DNA from: Methanoculleus sp. SDB
GTDB lineage: Archaea; Halobacteriota; Methanomicrobia; Methanomicrobiales; Methanomicrobiaceae
Reading direction: 5' to 3'
Assembly: GCA_001412355.1 (NCBI GenBank)
Contig: LKUD01000047.1
Span: 1-64,000 of the forward strand
DNA: 64,000 nt
Shown here: positions 32,751-40,844 of the stretch, in pieces
Position numbering within the stretch: position 1 is the first letter of the stretch
How the letters are laid out: every line of letters begins with the position of its first letter
Notes under the pieces: model-generated
What the model saw: the letters and a program-made list of their open reading frames with translations, nothing else
Databases searched by the model: none
Told to the model about the DNA's origin: nothing
Made by a program: the position numbers and the translations under genes

Positions 32751-33869
32751 GTGAACTGGAACCTGATCATTACCGACGACTGCAACCTCTGCTGTACCTA
32801 CTGCCGCGGAAAAATGTACGGAACCTGCCGGAGTACTGACCCCGGCATTGCCATCGACGATACTCCCCCTCCCGATCTCAGCGTCGATCCGGCGATCCTG
32901 TACAGTTTTCTGGCGCGGGATCCCGAGGCAACGCTGACGTTTTACGGCGGAGAACCACTGCTGCGGTCTGATCTGGTGGAGATGATTATTACGGAGGCGC
33001 CGGTGAAACGGTTTCTTCTCCACACAAACGGCATCTGCCTCCCCTCCCTCGATCCCGCGCTGGTGCAGAGGTTTGAAACCATTTTTGTATCTATCGACGG
33101 GCCCGAAGCGCTGACCGATCTGTACCGGGGACCGGGAACCTTCCGCCGTGCCATGGACGGTGTCCGTTATGCGGAGGATGCCGGTTTTACCGGTGAGCTG
33201 ATTGCCCGGATGACCGTTGCCGAGGCTACCGACATCGAAGCGGCGGTCCGGTATCTTGCCGGAAACGAATCCTGTCCATTCTCGTCCATCCACTGGCAGA
33301 TGGACGCAAATTTCTGGGATGATTTCGGATTGCGCTCCTTTGCACCCTGGGTCCATAACTCCTACAATCCGGGCATCAGGCGGCTCGTCCGCGCGTGGCT
33401 GGATATAATGCGGTCGGAAGGCCGTGTGCCGAAGTGGTATCCCTTCCTCGTGACGGCCGAAGATCTTCTGCTCGGGAAACAGAGTCCGCTTCGGTGCGGA
33501 TCGGGCCACGCGAACTATACGATCATGACCGACGGCACCATCATACCCTGCCCGTGCATGATCGGAATGCGGGACTATTATCTCGGGCATATCGCCACTG
33601 CCGATCCGCGCGGACTGCCGACAGTACCGGTTGAGGGTGACTGCACTATCTGCAGCCTGTTCGAATTCTGCGGCGGCCGGTGCCTGTATTCAAACATACT
33701 CCGCCCGTGGCCCGATGAGGGGCGAAAGCTCGTACGCTGTACGGTTGAGAACCTTCAGGGGGCGATAAACGGAGTCCTGCCGGAAATACGCGCACTTATT
33801 AGCGAAGGGCGCATTGCATCAGCAGATTTTCATCATGAAAAATATCAGGGATGCGAAGTGATACCCTGA
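32751..33869 (+). CDS. radical SAM protein, AF1577 / TIGR04084-like, SPASM type
   Basis: A 372-residue radical SAM enzyme. C12-NLC-C16-TY-C19 (in NCLNCCTYCRG-like context: DCNLCCTYCRG) is the cluster motif, with ATLTFYGGEPLLRSDLVE for the SAM site. The C-terminal SPASM-like part has CGSGHANYTIMTDGTIIPCPCM, DCTICSLFEFCGGRCLYSN and a final ...RCTVEN. It resembles TIGR04084, a group proposed by bioinformatics to modify peptides. I find no obvious precursor peptide nearby. The GTG at 32751 lacks a strong ribosome site. Whether it acts on a peptide is inference. Confidence 0.85.
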   Translation: MNWNLIITDDCNLCCTYCRGKMYGTCRSTDPGIAIDDTPPPDLSVDPAILYSFLARDPEATLTFYGGEPLLRSDLVEMIITEAPVKRFLLHTNGICLPSLDPALVQRFETIFVSIDGPEALTDLYRGPGTFRRAMDGVRYAEDAGFTGELIARMTVAEATDIEAAVRYLAGNESCPFSSIHWQMDANFWDDFGLRSFAPWVHNSYNPGIRRLVRAWLDIMRSEGRVPKWYPFLVTAEDLLLGKQSPLRCGSGHANYTIMTDGTIIPCPCMIGMRDYYLGHIATADPRGLPTVPVEGDCTICSLFEFCGGRCLYSNILRPWPDEGRKLVRCTVENLQGAINGVLPEIRALISEGRIASADFHHEKYQGCEVIP

Positions 33870-33883
33870 TCCGGGGCTGCCTC

Positions 33884-34498
33884 CTAAAGGATGGCGGATC
33901 CCAGGTATGAGAGCCCGAATACCATCAGAAACACCGCGCAGGCAGTGAGAATCATCCGGTACGCAGGCGGGGAGAGGACACGCCCTCCTCTGCTAATTGC
34001 GGTGGATACAAATGTGAACCAACCGAGATCCGCCAGCCAGTGACCTGCCATAAAGGCACCGACAGAGGCGATGCCGCCTGAGAATGCATCCAGCAAAAAA
34101 ACGCCCCCGATTGTCACCCACCACAGCCAGAAATACGGGTTTGATGCGCTCGTCATCGCTCCTGCGGCAAAAGGGCTCCCCGCGAGACCTGCCGTTTGCG
34201 GTTCAATCGCTGCATCACGGCTTTCTTTCAGCGTCAGGAGCCCGAATCCGACAAGTGCTATGCCACCGACACCGGAGATCAACCCGGTATACCGTGCTAT
34301 GCCGGTTCCCGCGCCGGTGAGGATAATCAGGAAAATACCAGCCTCGACGGCGATGTGCCCCGAACTCACCCGCGGGCCTGCACGCCACCCGTCGTGGAGG
34401 GCGGCTCTGATCGTCGCAACCAGCGTCGGGCCGGGGGCAAGCGCTCCGGTCAGGCCGATTGCGAATCCGAGGATAAATATCTCGGAAAGTGCATGCAT
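33884..34498 (-). CDS. LysE-family exporter
   Basis: A 204-residue membrane protein with five to six helices. The signature is FAIGLTGALAPGPTLVATIRAALHDGWRAGPRVSSGH in TM1-loop-TM2, with NPYFWLWWVTIGG later, as in LysE/RhtB exporters. Those move amino acids out of the cell; the substrate here is unknown. The ATG at 34498 lies about 27 bases from a GATTTATCC element, so the message is probably leaderless. Its stop is 14 bases from the convergent radical SAM stop. Confidence 0.85.
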   Translation of the reverse strand: MHALSEIFILGFAIGLTGALAPGPTLVATIRAALHDGWRAGPRVSSGHIAVEAGIFLIILTGAGTGIARYTGLISGVGGIALVGFGLLTLKESRDAAIEPQTAGLAGSPFAAGAMTSASNPYFWLWWVTIGGVFLLDAFSGGIASVGAFMAGHWLADLGWFTFVSTAISRGGRVLSPPAYRMILTACAVFLMVFGLSYLGSAIL

Positions 34499-34543
34499 CT
34501 GCGGTACTATCCGGCCCCGGAGGATAAATCTCTATCCGGTTCT

Positions 34544-34915
34544 CTACGCCGAGTCGTCCCGTTCCATGATGCCGAATACGATGCCGCCCGGATCGGCGCA
34601 GTATGCAAGGTACCCGATACCGGGCACCGGTGTCCGTGGCATGACGACCTTGCCCCCGTGTTCCGCAACCGCCTCGATACATGCTTCGACGGACGGCACG
34701 CTGATGGTGGGGCAGAAGCCCGCGTTGCTCACCGTATCCTCTTTTCTGAGAATGGCGCCGTTGATGCCGGGTTCGCTCTCCGGCCCGGTTGTGCAAAGCC
34801 AGTAATCGCGTGGCCCGTTCCATTTCTCACTCTTCCATCCGAATACATTCCGGTAGAATTCCGCGGTCTTTTCCGGGTCATCGGCTGCCAGTTCAAAATG
34901 AATTACCCGTGGCAT
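34544..34915 (-). CDS. VOC (glyoxalase-like) family protein
   Basis: A 123-residue single vicinal-oxygen-chelate domain. It begins MPRVIHFELAADDPEKTAEFYRNVFGW, contains the second beta-alpha unit TISVPSVEACIEAVAEHGGKVVMP, and ends GYLAYCADPGGIVFGIME with the metal-ligand Glu. It may bind a metal and a small substrate; exact reaction unknown. GGAGGATG sits nine bases before the ATG at 34915. A strong TATA box lies 94 bases upstream, so the leader is long. Confidence 0.85.
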   Translation of the reverse strand: MPRVIHFELAADDPEKTAEFYRNVFGWKSEKWNGPRDYWLCTTGPESEPGINGAILRKEDTVSNAGFCPTISVPSVEACIEAVAEHGGKVVMPRTPVPGIGYLAYCADPGGIVFGIMERDDSA

Positions 34916-35008
34916 GATACATCCTCCTGCACCAGAATTCATCGGTTCGCAGGGATGCCCTGCCGGGACGGCCTGCGATCCGGTCGTGGATGGAGACTCA
35001 TCGCCGGA

Positions 35009-35018
35009 TTATATATAC
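35009..35018 (-). promoter_or_regulatory. TATA box of the VOC gene
   Basis: The reverse strand reads GTATATATAAT here. Transcription near 34985 would leave a leader of about 70 bases before ATG 34915, long for this window. Confidence 0.5.
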
Positions 35019-35041
35019 ATTGCTGCATCTCCCTGCGCGCG

Positions 35042-35881
35042 TTACGGAACGCTGCGGCGCAGCCCCACACCCGTCTCCTGCAGGTTGATGAAATTCGCAA
35101 ATGCAACCTGAGCACGCAGCCCGGTGCAGTGGCAGGCATGTACCTCTCCGGGAGCTATATCCGCGAGATATTCAGCGGTTTCGAGAATGCGATCGGGTGA
35201 GGCCTTATAAAGGTGCAGCCCCCCGATGACGTCCGCAATCCGGTCCTCGCCGGTGATCTGCATCGCATAGTCGATCACCGAGCAGATCCCTGCATGTGAG
35301 CATCCCGTCACGATCACGAGACCCTCCGGCGTAAGGAGTGCGAGCGCACTGTCATCCGGAATCCGGTCGTCAACCCAGCCCTCACGTGTCAGAAGCTTTC
35401 CGCGAGGTTTCCACGCCTCAAATGAAAAATTTCGCGGTATTTCGCCGAGGAACACGCACGATTCGGTGAGCCATACCGGGGCTGACGAGAGGGTGAGGTT
35501 GGTGCGCCCTGCAACGACATCTGCAGATATATCGCATCCGACATCACCCGCATCTTCCCGTACACGCCGGCTGAACACATCGGGATGTGCGACAACGGCC
35601 GGGCGCCGCGAGGCCCCGCCTTCCCAGTCGTTTTCGGCAAGGAGGTGGAGGAACGGGCTCATACCGCCCGTATGGTCGATGTGCCCGTGGGAGAGAACGA
35701 GATAATCGGTATCCTGAAGCGGGATGCCCATCCTGCATGCATTCCCGATAAAAACATCAGAATATCCTGTATCAAAGAGAATCCTGGCGTCGTTTTCTTC
35801 GATCCAGAGCGAAAATCCCGGTTCCGCGCGGAAATACCGATCAATCAGCGTGTTGTTGTCACAAAGGACGGTGTAGCGCAT
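35042..35881 (-). CDS. metallo-beta-lactamase-fold hydrolase (Mj0301-like)
   Basis: A 279-residue MBL-fold protein. VLSHGHIDHTGGM is the metal-binding HxHxDH, with the strand DARILFDTGYSDVFIGNA before it, GCSHAGICSVIDYA and VIGGLHLYK after it, and CHCTG near the end. This layout is that of the 7,8-dihydropterin-linked methanopterin MBL group (Mj0301 family), found in methanogens. The precise substrate is uncertain, and I do not assign the MptA role. ATG 35881 has no clear ribosome site. It is divergent from the small HTH gene. Confidence 0.85.
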   Translation of the reverse strand: MRYTVLCDNNTLIDRYFRAEPGFSLWIEENDARILFDTGYSDVFIGNACRMGIPLQDTDYLVLSHGHIDHTGGMSPFLHLLAENDWEGGASRRPAVVAHPDVFSRRVREDAGDVGCDISADVVAGRTNLTLSSAPVWLTESCVFLGEIPRNFSFEAWKPRGKLLTREGWVDDRIPDDSALALLTPEGLVIVTGCSHAGICSVIDYAMQITGEDRIADVIGGLHLYKASPDRILETAEYLADIAPGEVHACHCTGLRAQVAFANFINLQETGVGLRRSVP

Positions 35882-35960
35882 AACACGTCGATTTTTGTAC
35901 GGCATGATGATAGTTGTTTGTTCCTATCGCACTCACTGCCCGGATGAAAACCGACACCTT

Positions 35961-35983
35961 AATAGTTAACCCCGTGAACTATT
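35961..35983. promoter_or_regulatory. 10-bp-arm inverted repeat overlapping a promoter
   Basis: AATAGTTAAC, then CCC, then GTGAACTATT: the arms match in nine of ten positions. The repeat overlaps the CCTTAATA TATA box and ends six bases before the ATG of the HTH gene. It is a natural operator for an autoregulated, winged-helix protein. The divergent MBL gene lies 80 bases away. Inferred from symmetry and position. Confidence 0.6.
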
Positions 35984-35988
35984 CTCTC

Positions 35989-36267
35989 ATGCCTCCCGTT
36001 AACGCTGTGAACGATGTACCGGGATCTATCCCGCCATCTGCACAGGTTGTTCTCGGCCTCCTCGAAGATGGTCACTGCAAGACCTTCAAGGAAGTCGCAC
36101 AGCAGGCAGACATCGCCCCCCGCACGGTGCGGTTTGCGATCAGACGGCTGAAAGATCACGGTCTGATCGTCGAAAAGTTCAATTTCCGGGATGCCCGGCA
36201 GATCCTGTACCAGATTAAGCACGTCCCCGCGGCAGCAGATGATTCTGCCATCGTCGGTCCCTGGTAA
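35989..36267 (+). CDS. small winged-helix HTH transcription regulator
   Basis: A 92-residue protein with one winged helix-turn-helix: PPSAQVVLGLLEDGHCKTFKEVAQQ, then ADIAPRTVRFAIRRLKDHGLIVEKF and the wing NFRDARQILYQI. It resembles MarR-type archaeal regulators with no ligand domain. I start it at ATG 35989, where a TATA box sits at leaderless distance; a longer form from 35947 is less likely. The 10-bp-arm inverted repeat overlapping its promoter suggests autoregulation, perhaps with control of the divergent MBL gene. The signal is unknown. Confidence 0.8.
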   Translation: MPPVNAVNDVPGSIPPSAQVVLGLLEDGHCKTFKEVAQQADIAPRTVRFAIRRLKDHGLIVEKFNFRDARQILYQIKHVPAAADDSAIVGPW

Positions 36268-36331
36268 TGTGGTCTTTCCGGACACCCATGCCGACACCCT
36301 TATGATTCCGTCCCTACGAAATTCTGGTACA

Positions 36332-37516
36332 ATGGAACGGGACCGCGGGACTGCACGGCAGAGGATCCGGGAACAGGCGGACCGCCAGCGTGCGAAAACG
36401 GAATCGCTTCTGTCACCCTTTGCCCAGAAAAGCGAGGCTGCCGTCCGCCGTTTCAACCGTAAGGAGCCTGATGTCCGTTCCGCTTATTCCCGGGATGCCG
36501 ATCGCATCCTTCACAGCCGGGCCTATACGCGCTATATCGACAAGACCCAGGTATTCTATCTTGTGCAGAACGATCACATCACTCACCGGGTGCTGCACGT
36601 CCAGCTTGTCTCAAAGATCGCCCGAACCATAGGGCGTGTGCTGCGCCTGAATGAGGATCTCATCGAAGCGATTGCCCTCGGACACGACATAGGGCATGCC
36701 CCGTACGGGCATGTCGGTGAAGACTGCCTCTCCCGCATCTGCAGGGATCAGGGCATCGGGGGATTTTTCCACAATGCCCAGAGTGTGGCGTTTCTGGACA
36801 GCATCGAGGATCAGGATCTGACACTCCAGGTGCTCGACGGCATCCTCTGTCATAACGGTGAATCAGGAGACACAGCGCTGGCCCCCGACCTCTGTGGCGG
36901 ATTTGAAGCGTTCGATCGCCGCCTTGAGCGTGTGGCTGCGGGGGAGGATCTTCACCCCATAACCCTTGAAGGCTGTGTGGTGCGCATTGCCGATACAATC
37001 GCCTATAGCGGCAGGGATCTGGAGGATGCCCGCGAAGTCGGGTTGATCCGGGGTGATGACGAAGAGGGCTGGCACTGGACGCGTGTGCTGGGAACCGACA
37101 ACGGCATGATAGTCGATACCCTGATCTGGGATTTGCTCCTGAACAGCGATTCAGACGGAAACCCGCACATTCGTTTCTCGGAAGATGTCGCCGGGGCACT
37201 CGCCGATCTCCGCCGGTTCAGCACCCTGAATATCTATGAAAATCCGAAACTCACCGCGGAACGGGGGAAGATAGACCGGATGTACCGGACACTCTTTGAG
37301 ACCTGTCTTGAAGACGTAGTCAGGGAAAACACGGATTCACGCATATTCAAGGAGTTTATCGGGCAGGCATGGGTATCGCCGCGGTACCGGAAGAACGCCG
37401 ACCCCGCGGAAATGGTCAGGGACTATATCGCGGGAATGACGGACCGGTATTTTGAAAAACGGTTCGAAGAGATTACAATGCCCCGGAAAATCGAAGGAGC
37501 GTTTCCCCGCACCTGA
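36332..37516 (+). CDS. HD-domain dGTPase-like hydrolase
   Basis: A 394-residue HD-domain protein related to deoxynucleoside-triphosphate triphosphohydrolases. The metal motif is LGHDIGHAPYGHVGE (HD pair), preceded by TQVFYLVQNDHITHRVLHVQLVSKIARTI, whose His/Asp fit the first ligand region, with IADTIAYSGRDLEDAREVG providing the last Asp. It would split dNTPs into nucleosides and triphosphate, or act as another nucleotide phosphohydrolase. ATG 36332 follows a CCTTATG element at leaderless distance. It ends 17 bases before the convergent propeller gene. Confidence 0.85.
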   Translation: MERDRGTARQRIREQADRQRAKTESLLSPFAQKSEAAVRRFNRKEPDVRSAYSRDADRILHSRAYTRYIDKTQVFYLVQNDHITHRVLHVQLVSKIARTIGRVLRLNEDLIEAIALGHDIGHAPYGHVGEDCLSRICRDQGIGGFFHNAQSVAFLDSIEDQDLTLQVLDGILCHNGESGDTALAPDLCGGFEAFDRRLERVAAGEDLHPITLEGCVVRIADTIAYSGRDLEDAREVGLIRGDDEEGWHWTRVLGTDNGMIVDTLIWDLLLNSDSDGNPHIRFSEDVAGALADLRRFSTLNIYENPKLTAERGKIDRMYRTLFETCLEDVVRENTDSRIFKEFIGQAWVSPRYRKNADPAEMVRDYIAGMTDRYFEKRFEEITMPRKIEGAFPRT

Positions 37517-37533
37517 AAAAAAAGAGGACCGCC

Positions 37534-39414
37534 TCATTTTTCCGTGAGGTGCAGGTGGGCACGGTAGACATCATTTTTCGGATCAATGCCGAGGGCTTTT
37601 AAGAAACACTCTCTTGCCTCATCCGGGCGCCCGAGTGCAAGAAGTGCCGTCCCCTTGTTATCCCACGCTACGGCGAACCGCGGATTGACCTTGAGTGCCT
37701 TATAAAAAGACCCGATCCCTTCCTCATACCGCTTGAGCTCCATCAACGCCGTTCCCCTGTTATTCCAGCTGTCGATGTCATTGGGATTGATTTTCAATGC
37801 CCTGTCATAGGCATGTACCGCCTCCTCGTATCGGCCGATGCAGTCGAGTGCGTACCCCTTGTTGTACCAGGTGTCGGCATCAGTATCCTTGAGTGCAAGG
37901 GCCTTGTCATATGCACTGATCGCCTCCTCAAACTTCTCCTCCGTACTGAGCCGCCTTCCTGTGTTGTACCAATCCTCCGCGGTTTGACCGTTGACGGTCG
38001 GCTCTTCGCGGGGCTTCTCCTCTGCAGCCGCGGGCACTTCCGGCGGTTCTTCCGCCACCACCGGCTCCTCCCCTGCTTCTGTCAGGGTTTCGGAGGACGC
38101 CGGAAGTTCCTCAGGTTGCGACTCTTCTTCTCCCAGATCCACCTCGAGAAATGACGGTTGTTCGACCGGACGGCTTTCCGGTTCACGTTTCCGGGTCAGG
38201 AGATATGCCGCACCGCCGCCAACAACGAGGATGAGTGCCAGGACAGGCAGGAGCGGGAAGGAATCGCCGTTTGATTCCGCCGATGTAGTCCGGGAGGTGA
38301 CGGAAGGTGTACTGGTGACGGTCTCCGGAACGGTCATCCCGGCTTCCGGTTCACTCGTCGCCGTGACGGCCGGTGATTCCGTGGGAAGAATTACGGGATA
38401 GACATAGGTGAGAGCGTCGGAAAGGGAGGCAAGCATGAACCGCAGGTCGTCCGCGACAGCGTATGCGAGGATATCTGCCGGGAGGGTCTGCTCCCATGCA
38501 ATACTGCCGTCCGTATCGAAGAGCATGATCCTTTTTGAACTGCCGGCACTGATGTACCGGTCTCCTGCGAGAAACCCGACCTTGAACACATCGCTGTCGG
38601 CCTGATATTTCCATGCGAGGGTTTTGTCCTGTGTGAAGAGGTAGACATTGTCGTTGCTGCTCCCTGCGGCGATCAGGGTGCCGTCTTCCGTAATCGCGAC
38701 TGACAGGATATCGGCGCCCGAGTTGTATTTCCATTTGAGAACGCCGTTTCTGTCGAAGAGGTAAACCGCATTGTCCAGGCTGCCCACCGCAACATATCCT
38801 CCGTTCATTGATGTTGCCACCGTGGAAATCGCATCCCCGGTATCATAGACCCATAATACGATTCCGTCCCTGTCGATGAGTGCCACCTTTCCGTCGGCCG
38901 AGCCGGCGGCAACATAATTTCCGCCGCTGGTCGCGTCCACCGTAAGGATATCGTCCTCACGCTCTACCGTCCAGACAGCCTCGCCGGCGAGATCATACAG
39001 GGTGACCGTGTTGTCCAGACTTCCGACCGCGACATACTCTCCACCGGAGGCGAAGGAGAGTGTAACGACGTCATCTGACTTTGTATATGACCATAATTTG
39101 GTCCCGTCAAGGCCGAAAAGCGATATCGTATTATCCGCACTGCCGACCGCCAGATATGCGGCGTCGGGTGAGAACTCCAGAGTGAGCACATCCCCGCCTG
39201 CCAGATAGGTCCAGAGGACCATTCCCTCCGTCGTAAATACGGTAACCGTGTCGTCAAGGCTCCCCGCGGCCCCGTAGAGACCGTCGGAGGATATATCTAC
39301 AGATATGGCATCATTGCCTGAACGCAGGTTCCATGTGGATTCCGTGGCCGATACGGGGATGCAAAAAAGGATGAGAATCATTACACTTGCCAACATTACG
39401 GTGAAATGTTTCAT
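37534..39414 (-). CDS. secreted beta-propeller / transmembrane / TPR protein
   Basis: A 626-residue protein. A signal peptide (VMLASVMILILFCIPVSA) is followed by about eight propeller blades (repeats such as YLAVGSADNTISLFGLDGTKLWSY and YVAVGSLDNTVTLYDLAGEAVW), a Thr/Ser-rich linker, one membrane helix (LLPVLALILVVGGGAAYLLTRKR, ~385-410), an acidic linker, and four TPR units (AEDWYNTGRRLSTEEKFEEAI... to the C-terminus). The propeller is therefore outside and the TPR domain inside. It may relay an extracellular binding state to cytoplasmic partners, or scaffold an envelope complex. No enzymatic site is visible. It is a single-gene unit with its own promoter. Confidence 0.9.
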   Translation of the reverse strand: MKHFTVMLASVMILILFCIPVSATESTWNLRSGNDAISVDISSDGLYGAAGSLDDTVTVFTTEGMVLWTYLAGGDVLTLEFSPDAAYLAVGSADNTISLFGLDGTKLWSYTKSDDVVTLSFASGGEYVAVGSLDNTVTLYDLAGEAVWTVEREDDILTVDATSGGNYVAAGSADGKVALIDRDGIVLWVYDTGDAISTVATSMNGGYVAVGSLDNAVYLFDRNGVLKWKYNSGADILSVAITEDGTLIAAGSSNDNVYLFTQDKTLAWKYQADSDVFKVGFLAGDRYISAGSSKRIMLFDTDGSIAWEQTLPADILAYAVADDLRFMLASLSDALTYVYPVILPTESPAVTATSEPEAGMTVPETVTSTPSVTSRTTSAESNGDSFPLLPVLALILVVGGGAAYLLTRKREPESRPVEQPSFLEVDLGEEESQPEELPASSETLTEAGEEPVVAEEPPEVPAAAEEKPREEPTVNGQTAEDWYNTGRRLSTEEKFEEAISAYDKALALKDTDADTWYNKGYALDCIGRYEEAVHAYDRALKINPNDIDSWNNRGTALMELKRYEEGIGSFYKALKVNPRFAVAWDNKGTALLALGRPDEARECFLKALGIDPKNDVYRAHLHLTEK

Positions 39415-39491
39415 GGGTTGATACCTCGGGGATAACCTCTCCGGTTCGTATGTAGAATCCTTTACTTAATCGGACTTAATAGCACCTGTTT

Positions 39492-39831
39492 ATGGAAAGA
39501 AAAAGGATGGTGCTTTTCCGGATTTATGCCTGTCCGATCGGGAATCAGACGCTGATCTGCCGTCGCGGACGAATGGATCACCGAATGGGTGCCCTGCTCT
39601 CACAAAGCCTTTACGGAACTCTATGCGTGCGGCCCCCGCGGGGAGATCGGGATCCGTATCGATCCCATATATCGTGATGTCATAGCGGTGCTGCCCTCCG
39701 GCCGGCGGACACGGGCCGCTGTAGCCGATACGCCCGAAATTGTCCCCTGTATTCCCCTGACGGGAAATGACACCGCGTCCCTTTCCCGCATGCTCCCCCG
39801 GACGTGGTGTCGGGTGAGGCCGGCTGCATGA
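39492..39831 (+). pseudogene. frameshifted small conserved-looking gene
   Basis: From ATG 39492 (or 39507) the frame encodes MVLFRIYACPIGNQTL; at about 39551-39556 a -1 change to the other frame gives SAVADEWITEWVPCSHKAF, then TELYACGPRGEIGIRIDPIY and RDVIAVLPSGRRTRAAVADT, ending at 39831. The second part has coding-like third positions but no start codon before the stop at 39553, so a single surplus base explains it best. A CTTAATC element lies 27 bases before the ATG. I do not recognise the family. It fills the gap between the propeller gene and the RNase H fusion. Confidence 0.55.
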
Positions 39832-39870
39832 AACGGGACCCTTTTCTTATACCGTAACCCAGGTTACGCC

Positions 39871-40737
39871 ATGAGCGATGACGGTCCCGTTCGGATCTAT
39901 ACAGACGGAGCTTCCCGTGGAAATCCCGGGGACGCGGCATGGGCGTACCTCGTCATTCGGGGTGATTCGGTTATCGCCAGGGATACGGGATTTATCGGAA
40001 AATGCACGAACAATCAGGCGGAATACATTGCGGTGATCACGGCGCTCGAAGCTGCCGTTGCGGCCGGATATTCCACGGTTTCGCTGTATTCCGACAGCGA
40101 ACTTGTCATTCGGCAGGTCAAAGGGGAGTACCGGGTAAAGGCACCTTCCCTCGTACCGCTCATCAGACGGGTCAGGGAACTGGAGCAGAGGTTTCGGAGC
40201 ATTTCGTTTCATTCGGTTCTCCGATGGGACAGCTTTATTGCAATCGCGGACCGGATGTGCAATGAGACCCTCGATGCACACGCCCGATCACACAGACACT
40301 CCGGCAGGTGCGGCGAGGCGCTGCCCCCGTCGTTTTCCCTGATTCCGATCGGGAGGATGCGGACACCCTTCCGGGCACGAAGCGATGCGCCCCGGCAGGG
40401 ACGCGGTGCCGGGACTGTTGGTGAGATTCACATCGACGATGCCTATACTCCCGGCCTCGAGGGGATCGAGGCATGCCGCTACCTCATCGTACTCGCATGG
40501 TTTGACCGATCCGACAGGGCGGCCCTCACCGCCACGCCGCCGGGAACCGGGATTTCACGGGGTGTCTTCTCCACACGGTCACCCGATCGGCCGAACCCCG
40601 TGGGCATCGAATGTGTCGAGCTGATCGAACGGCGGGGAAACGTTCTGAAGGTTCGTGGGGTCGATGCGCTTGACGGAACACCGGTCATCGATATCAAGCC
40701 GTACTCTCCTGCCCTTGACGGCCCGGGTTGCAGGTGA
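39871..40737 (+). CDS. RNase HI fused to TrmO-like (TsaA/YaeB) domain
   Basis: A 288-residue fusion. Residues ~1-135 are RNase HI: VRIYTDGASRGNPGDAAWAY has the first Asp, NNQAEYIAVITALEAA the Glu, LYSDSELVI the next Asp and CNETLDAHA the last, so it should cut RNA in RNA-DNA hybrids. Residues ~150-288 are a TsaA-like domain: FSLIPIGRMRTPF, GLEGIEACRYLIVLAWFD, and the signature GVFSTRSPDRPNPVGIECVELI. TrmO methylates N6 of threonylcarbamoyladenosine in tRNA with SAM. Linking the two is unusual. TATA-like CTTATACC lies about 20 bases before the ATG. A CxxxCxxC link is not present; the linker is Arg/His-rich. Confidence 0.9.
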   Translation: MSDDGPVRIYTDGASRGNPGDAAWAYLVIRGDSVIARDTGFIGKCTNNQAEYIAVITALEAAVAAGYSTVSLYSDSELVIRQVKGEYRVKAPSLVPLIRRVRELEQRFRSISFHSVLRWDSFIAIADRMCNETLDAHARSHRHSGRCGEALPPSFSLIPIGRMRTPFRARSDAPRQGRGAGTVGEIHIDDAYTPGLEGIEACRYLIVLAWFDRSDRAALTATPPGTGISRGVFSTRSPDRPNPVGIECVELIERRGNVLKVRGVDALDGTPVIDIKPYSPALDGPGCR

Positions 40738-40801
40738 ACAACCCGGATTCCCCTGCGGCGGTCAATGCAAACATCTATACTTTTAATGATGCCCGCATGA
40801 A

Positions 40802-40811
40802 ACATATATGC
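40802..40811 (+). promoter_or_regulatory. TATA-like element of the mrp gene
   Basis: AACATATATG occurs 34-43 bases before the ATG at 40845, and AGGAGAA lies close to the ATG. Confidence 0.45.
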
Positions 40812-40844
40812 TAAATCCGACGTAGCATCAGGAGAATATTTAAT

